Source: Pantoea sp. SOD02 (GTDB lineage Bacteria; Pseudomonadota; Gammaproteobacteria; Enterobacterales; Enterobacteriaceae). Taken from it: a stretch of 64,000 nucleotides of DNA. The stretch spans positions 2,852,001 through 2,916,000 of the forward strand of contig NZ_CP102604.1 in assembly GCF_024707505.1 (NCBI RefSeq), in the 5' to 3' direction. How positions within the stretch are numbered: position 1 is the first letter of the stretch; each line of letters opens with the position of its first letter. The translations under genes and the position numbers were made by a program. The notes beneath the pieces are model-generated. The model had not been told where the DNA came from and did no database searches. It was given only the letters and a program-made list of their open reading frames with translations. Below are positions 1-10,328 of the stretch, piece by piece.

Positions 1-382
1 CACCCAAACGCGGCATCAGCAGGAACCACAAACCGATACAGATCAGCAGCAGCGGCAAGATTTGGCGCAGCACATCTGCTTGTAGGTGCTGAATCAGAAT
101 GGTGCCGGCAATCGCGCCAAGAAAGGTCATGGCGATATTCAGCCACTGCTCGTTCAGCTTCACCGCGCCGCGACGAATGAAATAGAGGCTGGCTGAGAAT
201 GAACCACCGACCGATTGCAACTTATTGGTGGCTAACGCCTGCGCTGGAGAGAGTCCGGCCGCCAGCAATGACGGCACGGTAAGCAATCCACCACCGCCCG
301 CGATCGAGTCGATAAACGCCGCCAGCATTGCCACGAAAAACAGCACACCAACGACTAGCGGGCTAACAACGAACCAATCCAT
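1..382 (-). CDS. yfcA: TauE/SafE-family membrane permease YfcA, C-terminus outside window
   Basis: The ATG at 382 opens a hydrophobic protein beginning MDWFVVSPLVVGVLFF. Next comes a glycine-rich loop (SIAGGGGLLTVP) and the ATNKLQ stretch, which are hallmarks of the TauE/SafE (DUF81) family of predicted anion or sulfonate exporters. About 127 residues, roughly half of the usual 260-270, lie in the window and the rest runs off the left edge. It sits just upstream of mepA in the same direction, as in E. coli yfcA-mepA. The substrate is not known from sequence. The family assignment is clear, the symbol rests on synteny. Confidence 0.85.
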   Translation of the reverse strand, partial: MDWFVVSPLVVGVLFFVAMLAAFIDSIAGGGGLLTVPSLLAAGLSPAQALATNKLQSVGGSFSASLYFIRRGAVKLNEQWLNIAMTFLGAIAGTILIQHLQADVLRQILPLLLICIGLWFLLMPRLG

Positions 383-390
383 TGAAATAC

Positions 391-1218
391 CTACAGAAGA
401 TGCTTATCGAGTAAAGCCTGACAAGACGGCGGTAGTGGCGGCGGCGTTTTCTTCACCGGCGGCGTGCTGCCTGGTTTTTTCGGCAGGAACCAGCTATCCA
501 GCTCAGCGCCACAGCCATCGCCTGCTGGTTGAGGAGCCTGATCTTCACACTCCAGACTGCCCGCCGGGCAACGCAAACGCACATGCATGTGCGCGCGATG
601 GGCAAACCACGGACGTACTTTATTCAGCCACGCACGATCGCTACCAGCATCGGCACAAAGCTGCCGTTTAATGGCTGGATTGACGAAGATACGCGTGACT
701 TCGTCGTCTTTCGCTGCCAGTTTAATCAGGCTATCAATTTGTGGTTGCCAGTGACGTGAAATCACCTGCTTATCATCGGCAGAAACCAAATCGAGCGGCT
801 GCGGCTTGAGCAATTGCTGCGCCGTCCAGCGGGTTTTCGGCAGTTGCAGCCAGATATCAACATCCAGACCGGTTTGATGGCTGGCGTGGCCGCTGCTAAA
901 ACGACCGCCCGCCGCCATGCCCATATCGCCAATCAGCACTTGTCCCAGCTGAAGCTGATGAACCTGGGTGCTGAGACGCTGAATAAAGGCGATCAAATCG
1001 GGATGGCCGTAATAACGACGCTGATCCTGACGCATCACCTGATAATTGGGTGAATTGAGCGGCAGCTGTTGCGCACCAACAATACAGCCGTTGGCGAAAC
1101 CGCCAATCGACTGCGGGCTGCCGGCGATCGGCTGATGAATTTGCTGCCACGGCGTGGCGGCAACTGCGGCGGCACTGCATAACAGCGCGGCACAGGTGAT
1201 GAGCAGACGGCGCATCAT
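391..1218 (-). CDS. mepA: penicillin-insensitive murein endopeptidase MepA
   Basis: Periplasmic LAS-family zinc metallopeptidase that cuts D-Ala-meso-DAP cross-links in peptidoglycan. A signal peptide of about 21 residues ends at AVAATPW. The zinc motif [13 protein letters not shown] supplies His111, His114 and Asp119/121, and [10 protein letters not shown] supplies His210 and His212. Conserved cysteines (45, 188, 217, 224 and others) suggest disulfides, and the C-terminal [13 protein letters not shown] tail is typical. The length of 275 aa matches E. coli (274). Two ATGs stand in tandem at 1218 and 1215 and either may be used. It follows aroC by 5 bp and is probably co-transcribed with prmB-aroC. 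Confidence 0.96.
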   Translation of the reverse strand: MMRRLLITCAALLCSAAAVAATPWQQIHQPIAGSPQSIGGFANGCIVGAQQLPLNSPNYQVMRQDQRRYYGHPDLIAFIQRLSTQVHQLQLGQVLIGDMGMAAGGRFSSGHASHQTGLDVDIWLQLPKTRWTAQQLLKPQPLDLVSADDKQVISRHWQPQIDSLIKLAAKDDEVTRIFVNPAIKRQLCADAGSDRAWLNKVRPWFAHRAHMHVRLRCPAGSLECEDQAPQPAGDGCGAELDSWFLPKKPGSTPPVKKTPPPLPPSCQALLDKHLL

Positions 1219-1223
1219 CGGGC

Positions 1224-2309
1224 TTACCAGCGCGGCACGCTGCTGTTGACGTCACCGTTTTGCGCGCGCTGGCGCAGCAGGTGATCCATCAACACAATCG
1301 CCATCATCGCTTCGGCAATTGGCACCGCACGAATACCAACACACGGATCGTGACGACCTTTGGTGATCATCTCAACTTCTTCGCCGTCGCGGGTGATGGT
1401 GTTGCCCGGCACGGTAATGCTTGAGGTCGGTTTCATCGCCAGATTGGCGCTGATGGTTTGGCCGCTGCTGATGCCACCCAAAATGCCACCCGCATGGTTG
1501 CTCTGGAAACCGTTGGCACGAATTTCATCGCGATGCTGGCTGCCACGCTGGTTGATGACTGCGAAACCGTCGCCAATCTCCACGCCTTTCACCGCGTTGA
1601 TGCTCATCAGCGCATGCGCCAAATCCGCATCCAGACGATCAAATACCGGCTCGCCCAAGCCCGGCGGCACGTTTTCTGCCAGCACGGTGACTTTAGCACC
1701 GATGGAGTCGCCCTCTTTCTTCAGGCCGCGCATCAGTTCATCCAGCGCTTCCAGCTTGGAGGCATCCGGGCAGAAGAATGGGTTCTCTTCCACGATGCTC
1801 CAGTCTTTCAGCTCGCAAGCCACATCGCCAATCTGCGCCAGATAGCCGCGCACCACGATGCCATGCTTCATCTGCAAATACTTCTTCGCAATCGCACCTG
1901 CCGCTACGCGCATCGCGGTTTCACGCGCCGAAGAGCGTCCGCCGCCACGATAGTCGCGCAGGCCGTATTTCTGCTCGTAGGTATAATCGGCATGGCCAGG
2001 ACGGAACAGATCTTTGATTGCGCCGTAATCCTGTGAACGCTGGTCGGTGTTCTCAATCAGCAGACCGATTGAAGTCCCCGTCGTCACGCCCTCAAACACG
2101 CCGGACAAAATTTTCACCTGATCCGGCTCGCGGCGCTGTGTGGTGTAGCGCGACGTGCCAGGACGACGACGATCGAGATCGTGCTGAATGTCGGCTTCCG
2201 TCAGCGGAATGCCGGGCGGCACACCGTCAACGATGCAGCCCAGCGCAATACCATGCGACTCGCCAAAAGTGGTTACGCGAAAAACTTGTCCGATGCTGTT
2301 TCCGGCCAT
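1224..2309 (-). CDS. aroC: chorismate synthase
   Basis: Converts 5-enolpyruvylshikimate-3-phosphate to chorismate, the last step of the common aromatic pathway, with reduced FMN as cofactor. The family signature GESHG lies near residue 17. [11 protein letters not shown] and the C-terminal [18 protein letters not shown] are the conserved FMN and phosphate-binding loops. The length of 361 aa is the same as the E. coli enzyme. It is placed between prmB (46 bp upstream) and mepA (5 bp downstream) on the same strand, the conserved enterobacterial order. Confidence 0.98.
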   Translation of the reverse strand: MAGNSIGQVFRVTTFGESHGIALGCIVDGVPPGIPLTEADIQHDLDRRRPGTSRYTTQRREPDQVKILSGVFEGVTTGTSIGLLIENTDQRSQDYGAIKDLFRPGHADYTYEQKYGLRDYRGGGRSSARETAMRVAAGAIAKKYLQMKHGIVVRGYLAQIGDVACELKDWSIVEENPFFCPDASKLEALDELMRGLKKEGDSIGAKVTVLAENVPPGLGEPVFDRLDADLAHALMSINAVKGVEIGDGFAVINQRGSQHRDEIRANGFQSNHAGGILGGISSGQTISANLAMKPTSSITVPGNTITRDGEEVEMITKGRHDPCVGIRAVPIAEAMMAIVLMDHLLRQRAQNGDVNSSVPRW

Positions 2310-2355
2310 GCTGGTTCCTTGTTGCGATGTTGCGGGCGAGCGCTCGCCCTCTTAT

Positions 2356-3288
2356 TTAGTCTTTGTAGAATGAGAAGTGATGCTGTGCCGCGACGATTTG
2401 CTCGCGCGTCAGCATAAACACGCCGTCACCGCCGTTATCAAACTCCAGCCAGGTAAACGGCACGTCTGGATACTGATCGATCATGTGCACCATGCTGTTA
2501 CCCACTTCGCAAATCAGCACGCCTTGTTCGGTAAGGTAATCCGGCGCACAGGCCAGAATACGGCGTACCAGTTTCAGGCCGTCGCTGCCCGCCGCCAGAC
2601 CGAGTTCCGGCTCGTGGCGATATTCGTTCGGCAGATCGTCCATATCTTCCGCATCCACGTAAGGTGGATTGGTGACGATCAGATCGTATTTCACTGGCGG
2701 CAAGTTGCGGAACAGATCGGCGCGGATGGGCGTGACGTGGTTCAGCAGGCCGTGCTCTTCGATGTTCTGCTCGGCAACCGCCAGCGCATCGGTGGAGATA
2801 TCCACCGCATCCACTTCCGCTTCCGGGAAGGCGTAAGCGCAGGCAATGGCGATGCAGCCGCTGCCGGTACACATATCGAGAATGTGATTAGGCGAATCGC
2901 TGATCAAACCGGCAAAACGGTTCTCAATCAGTTCACCAATCGGTGAACGCGGCACTAATACGCGCTCATCAACGTAAAATTCATGGCCGCAGAACCAGGC
3001 TTTGTTGGTGAGATACGCCACCGGAATACGCTCGTTGACGCGGCGAATCACGCGCTCAACAATGCGATGACGCTCGCTGGCGGTCAGGCGCGCATTGCGC
3101 ATATCTTCTGGAATATCCAGCGGCAGCCACAGCGTGGGCAGAACCAGTTGGACTGCTTCGTCCCAGGGATTATCCGTGCCGTGGCCGTACCAAATGCCTG
3201 CCGCCGAAAAACGGCTGACAGCCCAGCGCAGCATGTCCTGAATGGTGTGCAGTTCATTCACTGCCTCATCGACGAATATCTTGTCCAC
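2356..3288 (-). CDS. prmB: 50S ribosomal protein L3 glutamine methyltransferase PrmB
   Basis: SAM-dependent N5-glutamine methyltransferase that modifies a Gln in ribosomal protein uL3. SAM motif I is [14 protein letters not shown] and the substrate-binding motif is [10 protein letters not shown], both diagnostic of the PrmB/PrmC/HemK class. The start is set at a GTG (3288): the protein then begins [13 protein letters not shown], is 310 aa like E. coli PrmB, and has a strong GGAGGG five bases upstream. An upstream ATG in the same frame would add 30 unconserved residues. It is divergent from smrB and probably heads prmB-aroC-mepA. Confidence 0.95.
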   Translation of the reverse strand: MDKIFVDEAVNELHTIQDMLRWAVSRFSAAGIWYGHGTDNPWDEAVQLVLPTLWLPLDIPEDMRNARLTASERHRIVERVIRRVNERIPVAYLTNKAWFCGHEFYVDERVLVPRSPIGELIENRFAGLISDSPNHILDMCTGSGCIAIACAYAFPEAEVDAVDISTDALAVAEQNIEEHGLLNHVTPIRADLFRNLPPVKYDLIVTNPPYVDAEDMDDLPNEYRHEPELGLAAGSDGLKLVRRILACAPDYLTEQGVLICEVGNSMVHMIDQYPDVPFTWLEFDNGGDGVFMLTREQIVAAQHHFSFYKD

Positions 3289-3447
3289 GTAGCCCTCCGC
3301 AGGCCATAAAATCAATCGGCCGATAGTGTGCCACGAAGCCGGGCAGAATTCAGCGCAGCGAGGTGAAAAAGCTGACATTTGTTAACGCTAACGGTTAAGG
3401 TATGCGCCTCAATGTTTATCAGCCTTTTCTGACCCCAGCACAGAGCC

Positions 3448-3996
3448 ATGAGTAAAAAAACGCCGCTAAGCCAGGACGATCAGCAAATGTTCCGCCAGTT
3501 AATGACCGGAACGCGCAAGCTGAAACAGGACACCATCGTGCACAAACCGGTGGTGAAAACGCGCCAACTGCCGTTAAAGCGCCTGATATCAGAGCAAGCC
3601 GATAATAGTCATTATTTCTCTGACGAGTTTCAGCCGCTGCTTTCCAGCGAAGGTCCGGTACGCTACGTGCGCGCCGATGTCAGCCATTACGAGCAGAAAA
3701 AGTTGCGTCGTGGCGATTACACGCCGGAAATTTTTCTCGATCTGCATGGCTTAACGCAGATGCAGGCCAAGCAAGAGCTCGGCGCGCTGATCGCTGCCTG
3801 TCGCCGTGAGCATCTGTTCTGCGCCAGCGTCATGACCGGGCACGGTAAACACATCCTCAAGCAGCAAACACCGCTGTGGCTGGCACAACATCCGCATGTG
3901 ATGGCGTTTCATCAGGCACCGAAAATGTTCGGCGGCGACGCCGCGCTGCTGGTGCTGATAGAAGTAGAAGAGTGGCAGCCGCCTGAATTGCCGTGA
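3448..3996 (+). CDS. smrB: ribosome rescue endonuclease SmrB
   Basis: Smr-domain nuclease that cleaves mRNA between collided ribosomes in E. coli. An N-terminal helical extension (residues 1-95) with the conserved [16 protein letters not shown] stretch precedes the Smr domain (about 98-173). The latter has the DLHGLT motif and the GHGKHIL motif. The E. coli protein has His before GHG in this second motif, here it is Thr ([10 protein letters not shown]). The length is 182 aa against 183 in E. coli. Divergent from prmB and convergent with sixA. Confidence 0.94.
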   Translation: MSKKTPLSQDDQQMFRQLMTGTRKLKQDTIVHKPVVKTRQLPLKRLISEQADNSHYFSDEFQPLLSSEGPVRYVRADVSHYEQKKLRRGDYTPEIFLDLHGLTQMQAKQELGALIAACRREHLFCASVMTGHGKHILKQQTPLWLAQHPHVMAFHQAPKMFGGDAALLVLIEVEEWQPPELP

Positions 3997-4017
3997 TGGC
4001 TGCGGTAGAAAAGGATA

Positions 4018-4039
4018 GGGCCGCGTTTGCTAGCGGCCC
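4018..4039. terminator. hairpin between convergent smrB and sixA
   Basis: GGGCCGC and GCGGCCC form a perfect 7-bp stem around an 8-base loop. On the minus strand it is followed by TATCCTTTT, so it is most convincing as the sixA terminator. On the plus strand there is no T-run. Confidence 0.6.
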
Positions 4040-4046
4040 ACAGAGA

Positions 4047-4529
4047 TTAGATTGCTTTAGCCAGTTTTGACGGGCTGACCTGCCACTCCAGTTTGCCTTC
4101 GCAGGCATCTGCATCAAAGTCCACACAGGCTATCGCGGAGGTGGCGAACATCGGCGGCGCTTCCTGCGGGCAGAGTTCAGACACTAAATAACCCACCAGC
4201 GGCAGATGCGAAATCACCAGCGCCGATTTAACCCCTTTCTGCGCCAGCACCTGCAAATAGCTGGCTACCATCGCGGGATCGCCGCCTGGCGTCAGTTCCG
4301 GCAACACATCCTGCCCTTCCGGCAAATTCAGCGTTTCACGTACCGTTGCCAGCGTTTGCTCGGCGCGCAGATACGGACTCACTAATACCCGATCGATTGC
4401 TGGCGTTTTGCTGTTGAGCCAACTCGCCATTGCTCTCGATTCATCACAGCCACAGAGGGTGAGAGGTCGAACTGAATCACTCGCTGCTTCCAGAGCTGCG
4501 TCGCCATGACGCATGATAAAAACTTGCAT
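4047..4529 (-). CDS. sixA: phosphohistidine phosphatase SixA
   Basis: Histidine-phosphatase-superfamily enzyme that dephosphorylates phosphohistidine on carrier proteins such as PtsO (NPr) of the nitrogen PTS. The RHG signature occupies residues 7-9 (His8 is the phospho-acceptor) and the second catalytic His lies in LVISHLPLVG. The start at 4529 gives MQVFIMRHGDAA and 160 aa, as in E. coli (161). Longer in-frame starts add residues without similarity. It lies next to fadJ as in E. coli. Confidence 0.93.
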   Translation of the reverse strand: MQVFIMRHGDAALEAASDSVRPLTLCGCDESRAMASWLNSKTPAIDRVLVSPYLRAEQTLATVRETLNLPEGQDVLPELTPGGDPAMVASYLQVLAQKGVKSALVISHLPLVGYLVSELCPQEAPPMFATSAIACVDFDADACEGKLEWQVSPSKLAKAI

Positions 4530-4724
4530 AAAGCACCGCTGTTGTTTGTCGATATCGCCCGGTACCACAGCACCAGACGCTTCATTCTGCGAATGAACGG
4601 TGTGTTTTACCCCAATGGCTTCAGTATAGTCAACCGGTTGTTTATTAAATAAGCATATCTCAGAATGGTGCTGCGCTTACCGCTGCGCAGCCATCTGACT
4701 AACCCGCTGAATCTGTGCGCCTAT

Positions 4725-6854
4725 TCATGATTGTGCAGAAGTGTAAAAATTCGTTTGCTGTTCTGACATTGCGATCAGCGCCTCACTTGGCGTAAAACGT
4801 TCGCCGTGTTGCTGCATTAATGAGCTTAATGCTTTGACGGTATCGCCAATGCCGCGTTGATCCATATAGCGGAACGGGCCGCCGAGGAACGGCGGGAAAC
4901 CGATGCCAAATACCGCTGCAATATCGCCATCGCGCGCGTTGCGAATCACCGCTTCATCCAGACAACGTGCCGCTTCGTTCAGCATCATCATTACGCAGCG
5001 CTCGGCGATCTGCGCTTCGCTCTGCTTCGCCTGCGGTTTGATGTTCAACAGCGTGTAGATTGACGCATCAGCTTTGCGCTTGCCCGGCCAGCGCGAACGT
5101 TGGTAGAGGTAGAATCCTTTGTGGTTCTTACGCCCTTTTCTGCCGTCAGCCAGAATGGCGTTCGCGGCGCTGGGTGCGCTGAAGCGAGAACCGTAAGCCT
5201 GCTCAAGAATCGGGCTGATTTTGCTGCCGACATCAATGCCCACTTCGTCCAGCAGTTGCAACGGCCCAACCGGAAAACCGAATTTCACTAAAGCACGATC
5301 GATATGCTCAATCGGCTCACCTTCCTGCAAACAGTGCATCGCTTCATTTATATAGGGCGCGAGAATGCGGTTTACATAAAAGCCAGGACGATCTGCTACC
5401 ACCACCGCTGTTTTACCCTGTTGCCGCGCCAGCTGCACCGTGTTCGCTAGCGTTTGCGCTGAGGTATTGGCATGTGGAATCACCTCCACCAGCGGCATTT
5501 TGTCCACCGGGCTGAAGTAATGCAGGCCGATAATATTTTCCGGTCGCTGCGCATGGGCGGCAATGTCGGCAATCGGTAGCGACGAGGTATTGGAGGCAAA
5601 TATGGTGTGCGGCTGGCAATGACTTTCGATTTCGCTGACCATCTGCTGCTTGAGCGCCAGATCCTCAAATACCGCTTCGATCACCAGATCGCGCTGGCTG
5701 AACCCTTGATAATCGATGCCGCCGCTGATGCGCGCCATCTGCTGCTGACGTTCAGCCGCTTTCATTTGACGCCGCTTCACCTTGTTGCTCAACAAGTCCC
5801 AGCTGTATTGCAGCGCATGATTTACGCCGACGAGATTGATGTCTTTAATGCGCACCGGCAAACCGGCTTTCAGCGCCGTGACGCTGGCGATGCCGCCGCC
5901 CATCAACCCTCCGCCAAGCACGCCAATCTGCTTCAGCGTTTGCGGTTCAACACTCGCCATCGACTCTTTCTTTAAGGCGGTTGAGGCGAAGAACAGGCTA
6001 CGCAGCGCGGCCGATTCTGGCGTCATCGCCAGTTGACCAAAGGCGCGCGCTTCCGCTTCGTGCCCGGCGCTGCTGCCCTGCTCCAGACCGATGCGCACCA
6101 CTTCAAGAATACGGTCAGCCGCAGGATAGTTGCCCTGGGTTTTGCTGTGGGTTTGACGCTGTGCCAGTGAAAACAGCACCTGACGCGCAATCGGCCCCTG
6201 CAGCAAACGATCGCGGCGCGAAAGTTCACGGCGAGCGCCTTTTCCTTTATGTACGCGCGCAATCGCCGTTTCCAGCAGAATCGATTGCGGCACCGCGTCA
6301 TCCACAATCCCGAGTTTGAGCGCCTGTTTGGCGCGCAGCTGTTTGCCAGTGAGAATCAGTGGCAGCGCCTGCTGCAAGCCAATCAGGCGCGGCAAACGTT
6401 GCGTACCGCCAGAACCCGGCAGCAAACCGAGCTGTACTTCCGGCAAACCGAGGCGCGTTTTGTCATCCAGCGAACAGATGCGCGCATCGCAGGCCAGCGC
6501 CAGCTCGAGGCCGCCGCCAAGGCAGGCACCGTGAATCGCCGCCACCACCGGAAACGGCAGCGCGGCAATCATCGCCATCACATCTTGTCCCTGCTTTGCC
6601 AGCGCTTCAGCTTCTTCAGCCGTTTTGCAGCTGGCGATCATGCTGATATCCGCACCGGCAACAAAGTTGTCTGGCTTGCCGGAGATCAACACTAATCCGG
6701 CTAAATCCTGATGGCTGCGCGCTTCATCCAGCACCGCTTTGATCTGCGGCACAAATTCGGCCTTCAGCGTGTTCATCTTCTCGCCCGGCACATCGATGGT
6801 AATCACACCGACATGATCGAGGCGCATATGTAAATGAAAGGCAGATTCGCTCAT
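4725..6854 (-). CDS. fadJ: fatty acid oxidation complex subunit alpha FadJ
   Basis: Bifunctional beta-oxidation enzyme, partner of FadI. Residues 1-190 are an enoyl-CoA hydratase domain (oxyanion-hole [17 protein letters not shown], then [21 protein letters not shown]). From about residue 308 a 3-hydroxyacyl-CoA dehydrogenase domain starts with the NAD-binding [13 protein letters not shown], followed by catalytic [15 protein letters not shown]. The length of 709 aa compares with 714 in E. coli. Its ATG overlaps the fadI stop by one base (TAATG), so the two are translationally coupled. FadJ rather than FadB is inferred from the fadI-fadJ order and the sixA/yfcZ context. Confidence 0.97.
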   Translation of the reverse strand: MSESAFHLHMRLDHVGVITIDVPGEKMNTLKAEFVPQIKAVLDEARSHQDLAGLVLISGKPDNFVAGADISMIASCKTAEEAEALAKQGQDVMAMIAALPFPVVAAIHGACLGGGLELALACDARICSLDDKTRLGLPEVQLGLLPGSGGTQRLPRLIGLQQALPLILTGKQLRAKQALKLGIVDDAVPQSILLETAIARVHKGKGARRELSRRDRLLQGPIARQVLFSLAQRQTHSKTQGNYPAADRILEVVRIGLEQGSSAGHEAEARAFGQLAMTPESAALRSLFFASTALKKESMASVEPQTLKQIGVLGGGLMGGGIASVTALKAGLPVRIKDINLVGVNHALQYSWDLLSNKVKRRQMKAAERQQQMARISGGIDYQGFSQRDLVIEAVFEDLALKQQMVSEIESHCQPHTIFASNTSSLPIADIAAHAQRPENIIGLHYFSPVDKMPLVEVIPHANTSAQTLANTVQLARQQGKTAVVVADRPGFYVNRILAPYINEAMHCLQEGEPIEHIDRALVKFGFPVGPLQLLDEVGIDVGSKISPILEQAYGSRFSAPSAANAILADGRKGRKNHKGFYLYQRSRWPGKRKADASIYTLLNIKPQAKQSEAQIAERCVMMMLNEAARCLDEAVIRNARDGDIAAVFGIGFPPFLGGPFRYMDQRGIGDTVKALSSLMQQHGERFTPSEALIAMSEQQTNFYTSAQS

Positions 6855-8164
6855 TATTCGGCCTCCAGAACCATTGCCGTGCCCAAGCCGCCCGCCGCGC
6901 AGGCGGTGACCAATCCTAAACCGCCCCCGCGCCGCCGCAATTCCTGCAGCGTTTGCGTAATCATGCGTGCGCCGGTAGCGGCAAACGGATGACCATAAGC
7001 AATCGATCCGCCGAGCACGTTAAAGCGCTCTTCATTCACTTCGCCCAGCGCATGCGGACGATTCAACACCTCGCGCGCAAAGCGTTCATCGCGGAACATT
7101 TTCAGGTTCGCTAAGGTTTGTGCGGCAAAGGCTTCATGCATATCAATCAGCGTCAGATCGTTGAGCGTGATGCCAGCGCGGTCCAGCGCCAGCGGCGAGG
7201 CGTAGGCTGGTCCGAGCAGCATGTCCTGCCAGACATCAATCGCCGTGAAGGCGTAGCTGCGCAGATAGCCGAGCGGCTGAATGCCGAGTTCGCGTGCGCG
7301 CCCTTCGCGCATCAGGATCACCGCCGCGGCACCATCGGTCAGCGGCGTGCTGTTGGCGGCGGTCACTGAACCGTGGCGACGATCAAACGCCGGACGCAGC
7401 TTGGCGTAATCGGCGGCGCTAGCGTTAAAGCGAATATTGTTGTCCTGCTCAATGGGCGCTTTCCACGGCGGCACAAACGCCGGCATCACTTCCTGGCTTA
7501 GCACGCCCGATTGCCAGGCGCGCGCCGCATGCTGGTGCGAACGCAGCGCTAACGCATCCTGCTGTTCACGCGTGATGCCGTGACTTTTCGCCATCTGCTC
7601 GGCGGTATCGCCCATACGTAATCCGGTGGAATACTCCGCCACCGCCGGTGGCACTGGCAACAGATCGCGCGGACGCAAACGACGCAGGATGCTGATTTTT
7701 TGGCTGAAACTGCGCGCTTTGTTGAGATCCACCAGCGCACGCGCCAGCGTCTTACTGACGCCAATCGGCAGCACCGAGGATGAATCCGCGCCACCGGCAA
7801 TGCCGACATCAATGGTGCCCGCCATCAAACTTTCCGTCACGTTTGCCACCGCCTGAAAACTGGTGGCGCAGGCGCGACTGACGCTATACGCATCGGTATG
7901 TACGCTTAGTCCGCTGCTCAGAACAATTTCTCGCGCAATATTCGGCGCTTCAGGCATCTGCACCACCTGGCCAAACACCAGTTGATCGATAACCTCGACC
8001 GGTAATTCACTGCGCGCCATCAGTTCGCTGATCACCATGCGTCCCAACTCCAGCGCGGGAATACCGTGAAAATCGGTCGCCTGACGGGCAAAAGGGGTGC
8101 GTAATCCGTGGGTTATGGCGATACGTTCGCCCTGACGCGTCAGCAGCGGCTGCGCTTTGCTCAT
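6854..8164 (-). CDS. fadI: acetyl-CoA C-acyltransferase FadI
   Basis: Thiolase that cleaves 3-ketoacyl-CoA, the last step of each beta-oxidation turn, acting with FadJ. The acylated Cys99 lies in [10 protein letters not shown]. The C-terminal [16 protein letters not shown] and TACAAGGLG loops carry the catalytic His and Cys. The ATG at 8164 gives 436 aa, the E. coli length, and has AGGTGA six bases upstream. A GTG three codons earlier is less likely. A FadR-type palindrome sits about 40 bp upstream. Confidence 0.97.
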   Translation of the reverse strand: MSKAQPLLTRQGERIAITHGLRTPFARQATDFHGIPALELGRMVISELMARSELPVEVIDQLVFGQVVQMPEAPNIAREIVLSSGLSVHTDAYSVSRACATSFQAVANVTESLMAGTIDVGIAGGADSSSVLPIGVSKTLARALVDLNKARSFSQKISILRRLRPRDLLPVPPAVAEYSTGLRMGDTAEQMAKSHGITREQQDALALRSHQHAARAWQSGVLSQEVMPAFVPPWKAPIEQDNNIRFNASAADYAKLRPAFDRRHGSVTAANSTPLTDGAAAVILMREGRARELGIQPLGYLRSYAFTAIDVWQDMLLGPAYASPLALDRAGITLNDLTLIDMHEAFAAQTLANLKMFRDERFAREVLNRPHALGEVNEERFNVLGGSIAYGHPFAATGARMITQTLQELRRRGGGLGLVTACAAGGLGTAMVLEAE

Positions 8165-8205
8165 TGCAATCACCTGTAATTTTCGACCGGGGCATCATTG
8201 CCAAA

Positions 8206-8218
8206 CAGGTCTGACCTG
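8206..8218. promoter_or_regulatory. FadR-type operator upstream of fadIJ
   Basis: CAGGTC-T-GACCTG is a perfect 13-bp palindrome fitting the known enterobacterial FadR site (TGGTCNGACCA-like core). It lies 42 bp before the fadI start. Expected role: repression of fadIJ until acyl-CoA is present. Binding is inferred. Confidence 0.7.
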
Positions 8219-8300
8219 ATCATCAGTGTTAACTAAGTGTTGCTAAGTAGCCAATAAGCAGAGGAAAAAAGTGCGAGGGAATACACGAAAATGAGTTAAG

Positions 8301-8323
8301 GCTGCCGAAGGGGTTTCGGCAGC
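8301..8323 (-). terminator. terminator after yfcZ
   Basis: Nine-base perfect stem (GCTGCCGAA/TTCGGCAGC) just downstream of the yfcZ stop on the minus strand, followed by CTTAACTCATTTT, a weak T-tract. It may also shield fadIJ from yfcZ read-through. Confidence 0.6.
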
Positions 8324-8330
8324 GGCGGGT

Positions 8331-8627
8331 TTAGCGTAGGCCGAGCTGGAAAATCAGGGTTTCCGCCTGGCAGGCAAAGGTGAAGTCGATAGACAGGCGC
8401 ACTGCATCGCCTTCATTGGCAAATTCTGCACGAATATCGCAGGGATCGGATTCCACCTGACGTGCGCGCTCGGTCAAATGCGCCAGCATCGCATCTGCCG
8501 CATGACGATCGGCAAACACGCCAGACCAGCTCGCGGTGCAATCGGTATTGTCCATCACGGTTCCCACATCTACGCAGCAGCAGGCGGCCGTTTCGTTCGC
8601 ACTACATTTTTTAATGGCATCAGTCAT
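8331..8627 (-). CDS. yfcZ: YfcZ/YiiS family protein (DUF406)
   Basis: Small cysteine-rich protein of unknown function, 98 aa against 94 in E. coli. The N-terminal cysteine cluster (ACCCVDVGTVMDNTDCTASW) and the C-terminal IDFTFACQAETLIFQLGLR are the two conserved blocks of the family. It has no signal peptide and is probably cytosolic. It is divergent from fadL, the conserved neighbour. The cysteines could bind a metal, but nothing in the sequence proves this. Confidence 0.93.
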   Translation of the reverse strand: MTDAIKKCSANETAACCCVDVGTVMDNTDCTASWSGVFADRHAADAMLAHLTERARQVESDPCDIRAEFANEGDAVRLSIDFTFACQAETLIFQLGLR

Positions 8628-8863
8628 GGTTTTCTCCTGACGATAAATTCAACACAATCGGATCATTTTCTGCCGCAAAGTGTACGCCTGCTGGGTTTTC
8701 ACATCCACGATCAAGCCGCTAAGTGACGAATATCACACTAAAAATTGATCCAGAACAAAATTGAAAGCTATGTTGAAGGCGAACCGCTAAGATTTTGTTA
8801 AGCAGATCTGATTTTATCGATCAAATCAGAAATATTTAAAAAACAATATTGCAACAAATACAC

Positions 8864-8900
8864 AGGTCGGACCTATACTCGTCGCACTGGTCTGATATGT
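8864..8900. promoter_or_regulatory. two FadR-like sites in the fadL promoter
   Basis: AGGTC-G-GACCT (8864-8874) is a perfect 11-bp palindrome overlapping a TATACT -10 box (8874-8879). A second imperfect site (ACTGGTCTGATATGT, 8886-8900) follows. E. coli fadL likewise carries two FadR sites around its start of transcription. The assignment is by motif only. Confidence 0.65.
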
Positions 8901-8986
8901 GGTTTTGACGTCAGTCCCTACAATTCGCCGCTCTTTGTTACGCGACGTAACAACGTTAAATAATAAATCTAGATGAGGTTGTGGTC

Positions 8987-10270
8987 ATGAACCATAAAAA
9001 CCTGTTTGCAAAGTCAGCTGTGGCAGCTGCAGTAACGCTCGTCTGTTCTCATGTTTACGCCGCGGGCTTTCAACTGAATGAATTCTCAGCAATTGGTTTA
9101 GGTCGTGCGTATTCCGGTGAAGGTGCGATGGGTGATACCGCCGCCTCTGCCAGCCGTAACCCGGCAACCATGGCGTTAATGGATCGCCCTTCTTTCTCGA
9201 TTGGTGCGGTTTATATTGATCCTGAAGTGGATATTAGCGGCCAAAGCCCGTCTGGTCGCAGCCTTGATGCCAAGAATATTGCGCCGAATCAGTGGATCCC
9301 TAATCTTCACTACGTGCATCCGATTAATGATCAGTGGTGGATTGGTGCGTCTGCAACCTCCAACTATGGTCTGGCAACCGAATTTAATAATGGCTATACC
9401 GCAGGTGGTTATGGCGGCAAAACCGACCTGATGACCGGCAACTTTAATATCAGCACCGCTTATCGACTGAATGAGAATTTCAGCTTCGGTATCGGCTTTG
9501 ATGCGGTTTATGCCAAGGCGAAAATTGAGCGTTATGCCGGTGAATCTGGCGCAGCGCTAGGCATTCCTGCCGATACCCAAATTGCCCATTTAAAGGGCGA
9601 TGAATGGGGCTACGGCTGGAACGCCGGCATTTTGTATGAAGTGGATAAGAACAACCGCTTCGGTTTCACCTATCGCTCAGAAGTTAAAATCGATTTTGAC
9701 GGCGATTACAAAAGCAGCTTGCCAGGTTACGTGAACTCCCTGCCACAGGCGCAGTTGTTAGGTCTGCCATACGGCACCGGCGGCTCAACCATTCCGGGTT
9801 CTCTGACGCTGAATCTGCCTGAGATGTGGGAATTGTCCGGCTACCATAAAGTCGCACCACAATGGGCGGTTCACTATAGCCTCACGTATACCAGCTGGAG
9901 CCAATTCCAGGAGCTGAAAGCCACCGGCAGCAATGGCCAGACGCTGTTCTATAAGGATGAAGGCTTCCACGATGCTTATCGCATCGCGTTAGGTACCTCG
10001 TACTTCTATGACGACAACTGGACCTTCCGTACCGGTATCGCCTTTGATGACAGCCCGGTTCCGGCCGATAAGCGCTCTATCTCCATCCCGGATCAGGATC
10101 GTCTGTGGTTGAGCGCCGGTGCGTCATACGCGTTCAATGAAGATGCTTCAGTCGACTTGGGTATTTCTTACATGCACGGTCAGAAAGTCACCGTGAAAGA
10201 AGGCCCGTATACCTTTAACTCTGAAGGTAAAGCCTGGCTGTACGGCGCGAACTTTAACTACAAGTTCTGA
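8987..10270 (+). CDS. fadL: long-chain fatty acid outer membrane transporter FadL
   Basis: Outer-membrane beta-barrel that takes up long-chain fatty acids through a lateral opening. A 25-residue signal peptide ends CSHVYA. The mature N-terminus [22 protein letters not shown] and the following [17 protein letters not shown] form the hatch region with the NPA turn typical of the family. The protein ends in the barrel-terminal aromatic motif (NFNYKF). It is 427 aa against 446 in E. coli. The start is the ATG at 8987, with GAGG eight bases upstream, not the in-frame GTG two codons before. Confidence 0.96.
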   Translation: MNHKNLFAKSAVAAAVTLVCSHVYAAGFQLNEFSAIGLGRAYSGEGAMGDTAASASRNPATMALMDRPSFSIGAVYIDPEVDISGQSPSGRSLDAKNIAPNQWIPNLHYVHPINDQWWIGASATSNYGLATEFNNGYTAGGYGGKTDLMTGNFNISTAYRLNENFSFGIGFDAVYAKAKIERYAGESGAALGIPADTQIAHLKGDEWGYGWNAGILYEVDKNNRFGFTYRSEVKIDFDGDYKSSLPGYVNSLPQAQLLGLPYGTGGSTIPGSLTLNLPEMWELSGYHKVAPQWAVHYSLTYTSWSQFQELKATGSNGQTLFYKDEGFHDAYRIALGTSYFYDDNWTFRTGIAFDDSPVPADKRSISIPDQDRLWLSAGASYAFNEDASVDLGISYMHGQKVTVKEGPYTFNSEGKAWLYGANFNYKF

Positions 10271-10286
10271 TGTGCAGATAGCAATG

Positions 10287-10317
10287 AAAACGGCGACAGT
10301 GATGTCGCCGTTTTTTT
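10287..10317 (+). terminator. rho-independent terminator of fadL
   Basis: CGGCGACA-GTGA-TGTCGCCG forms a perfect 8-bp stem with a tetraloop, flanked by AAAA and followed by seven T. It starts 16 bp after the fadL stop. Confidence 0.95.
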
Positions 10318-10328
10318 ATTGCCTGTTT

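Noticed and set aside
1458..2036. Long plus-strand frame opposite aroC
   Set aside because: Antisense shadow of a well-conserved gene; no similarity or ribosome site.
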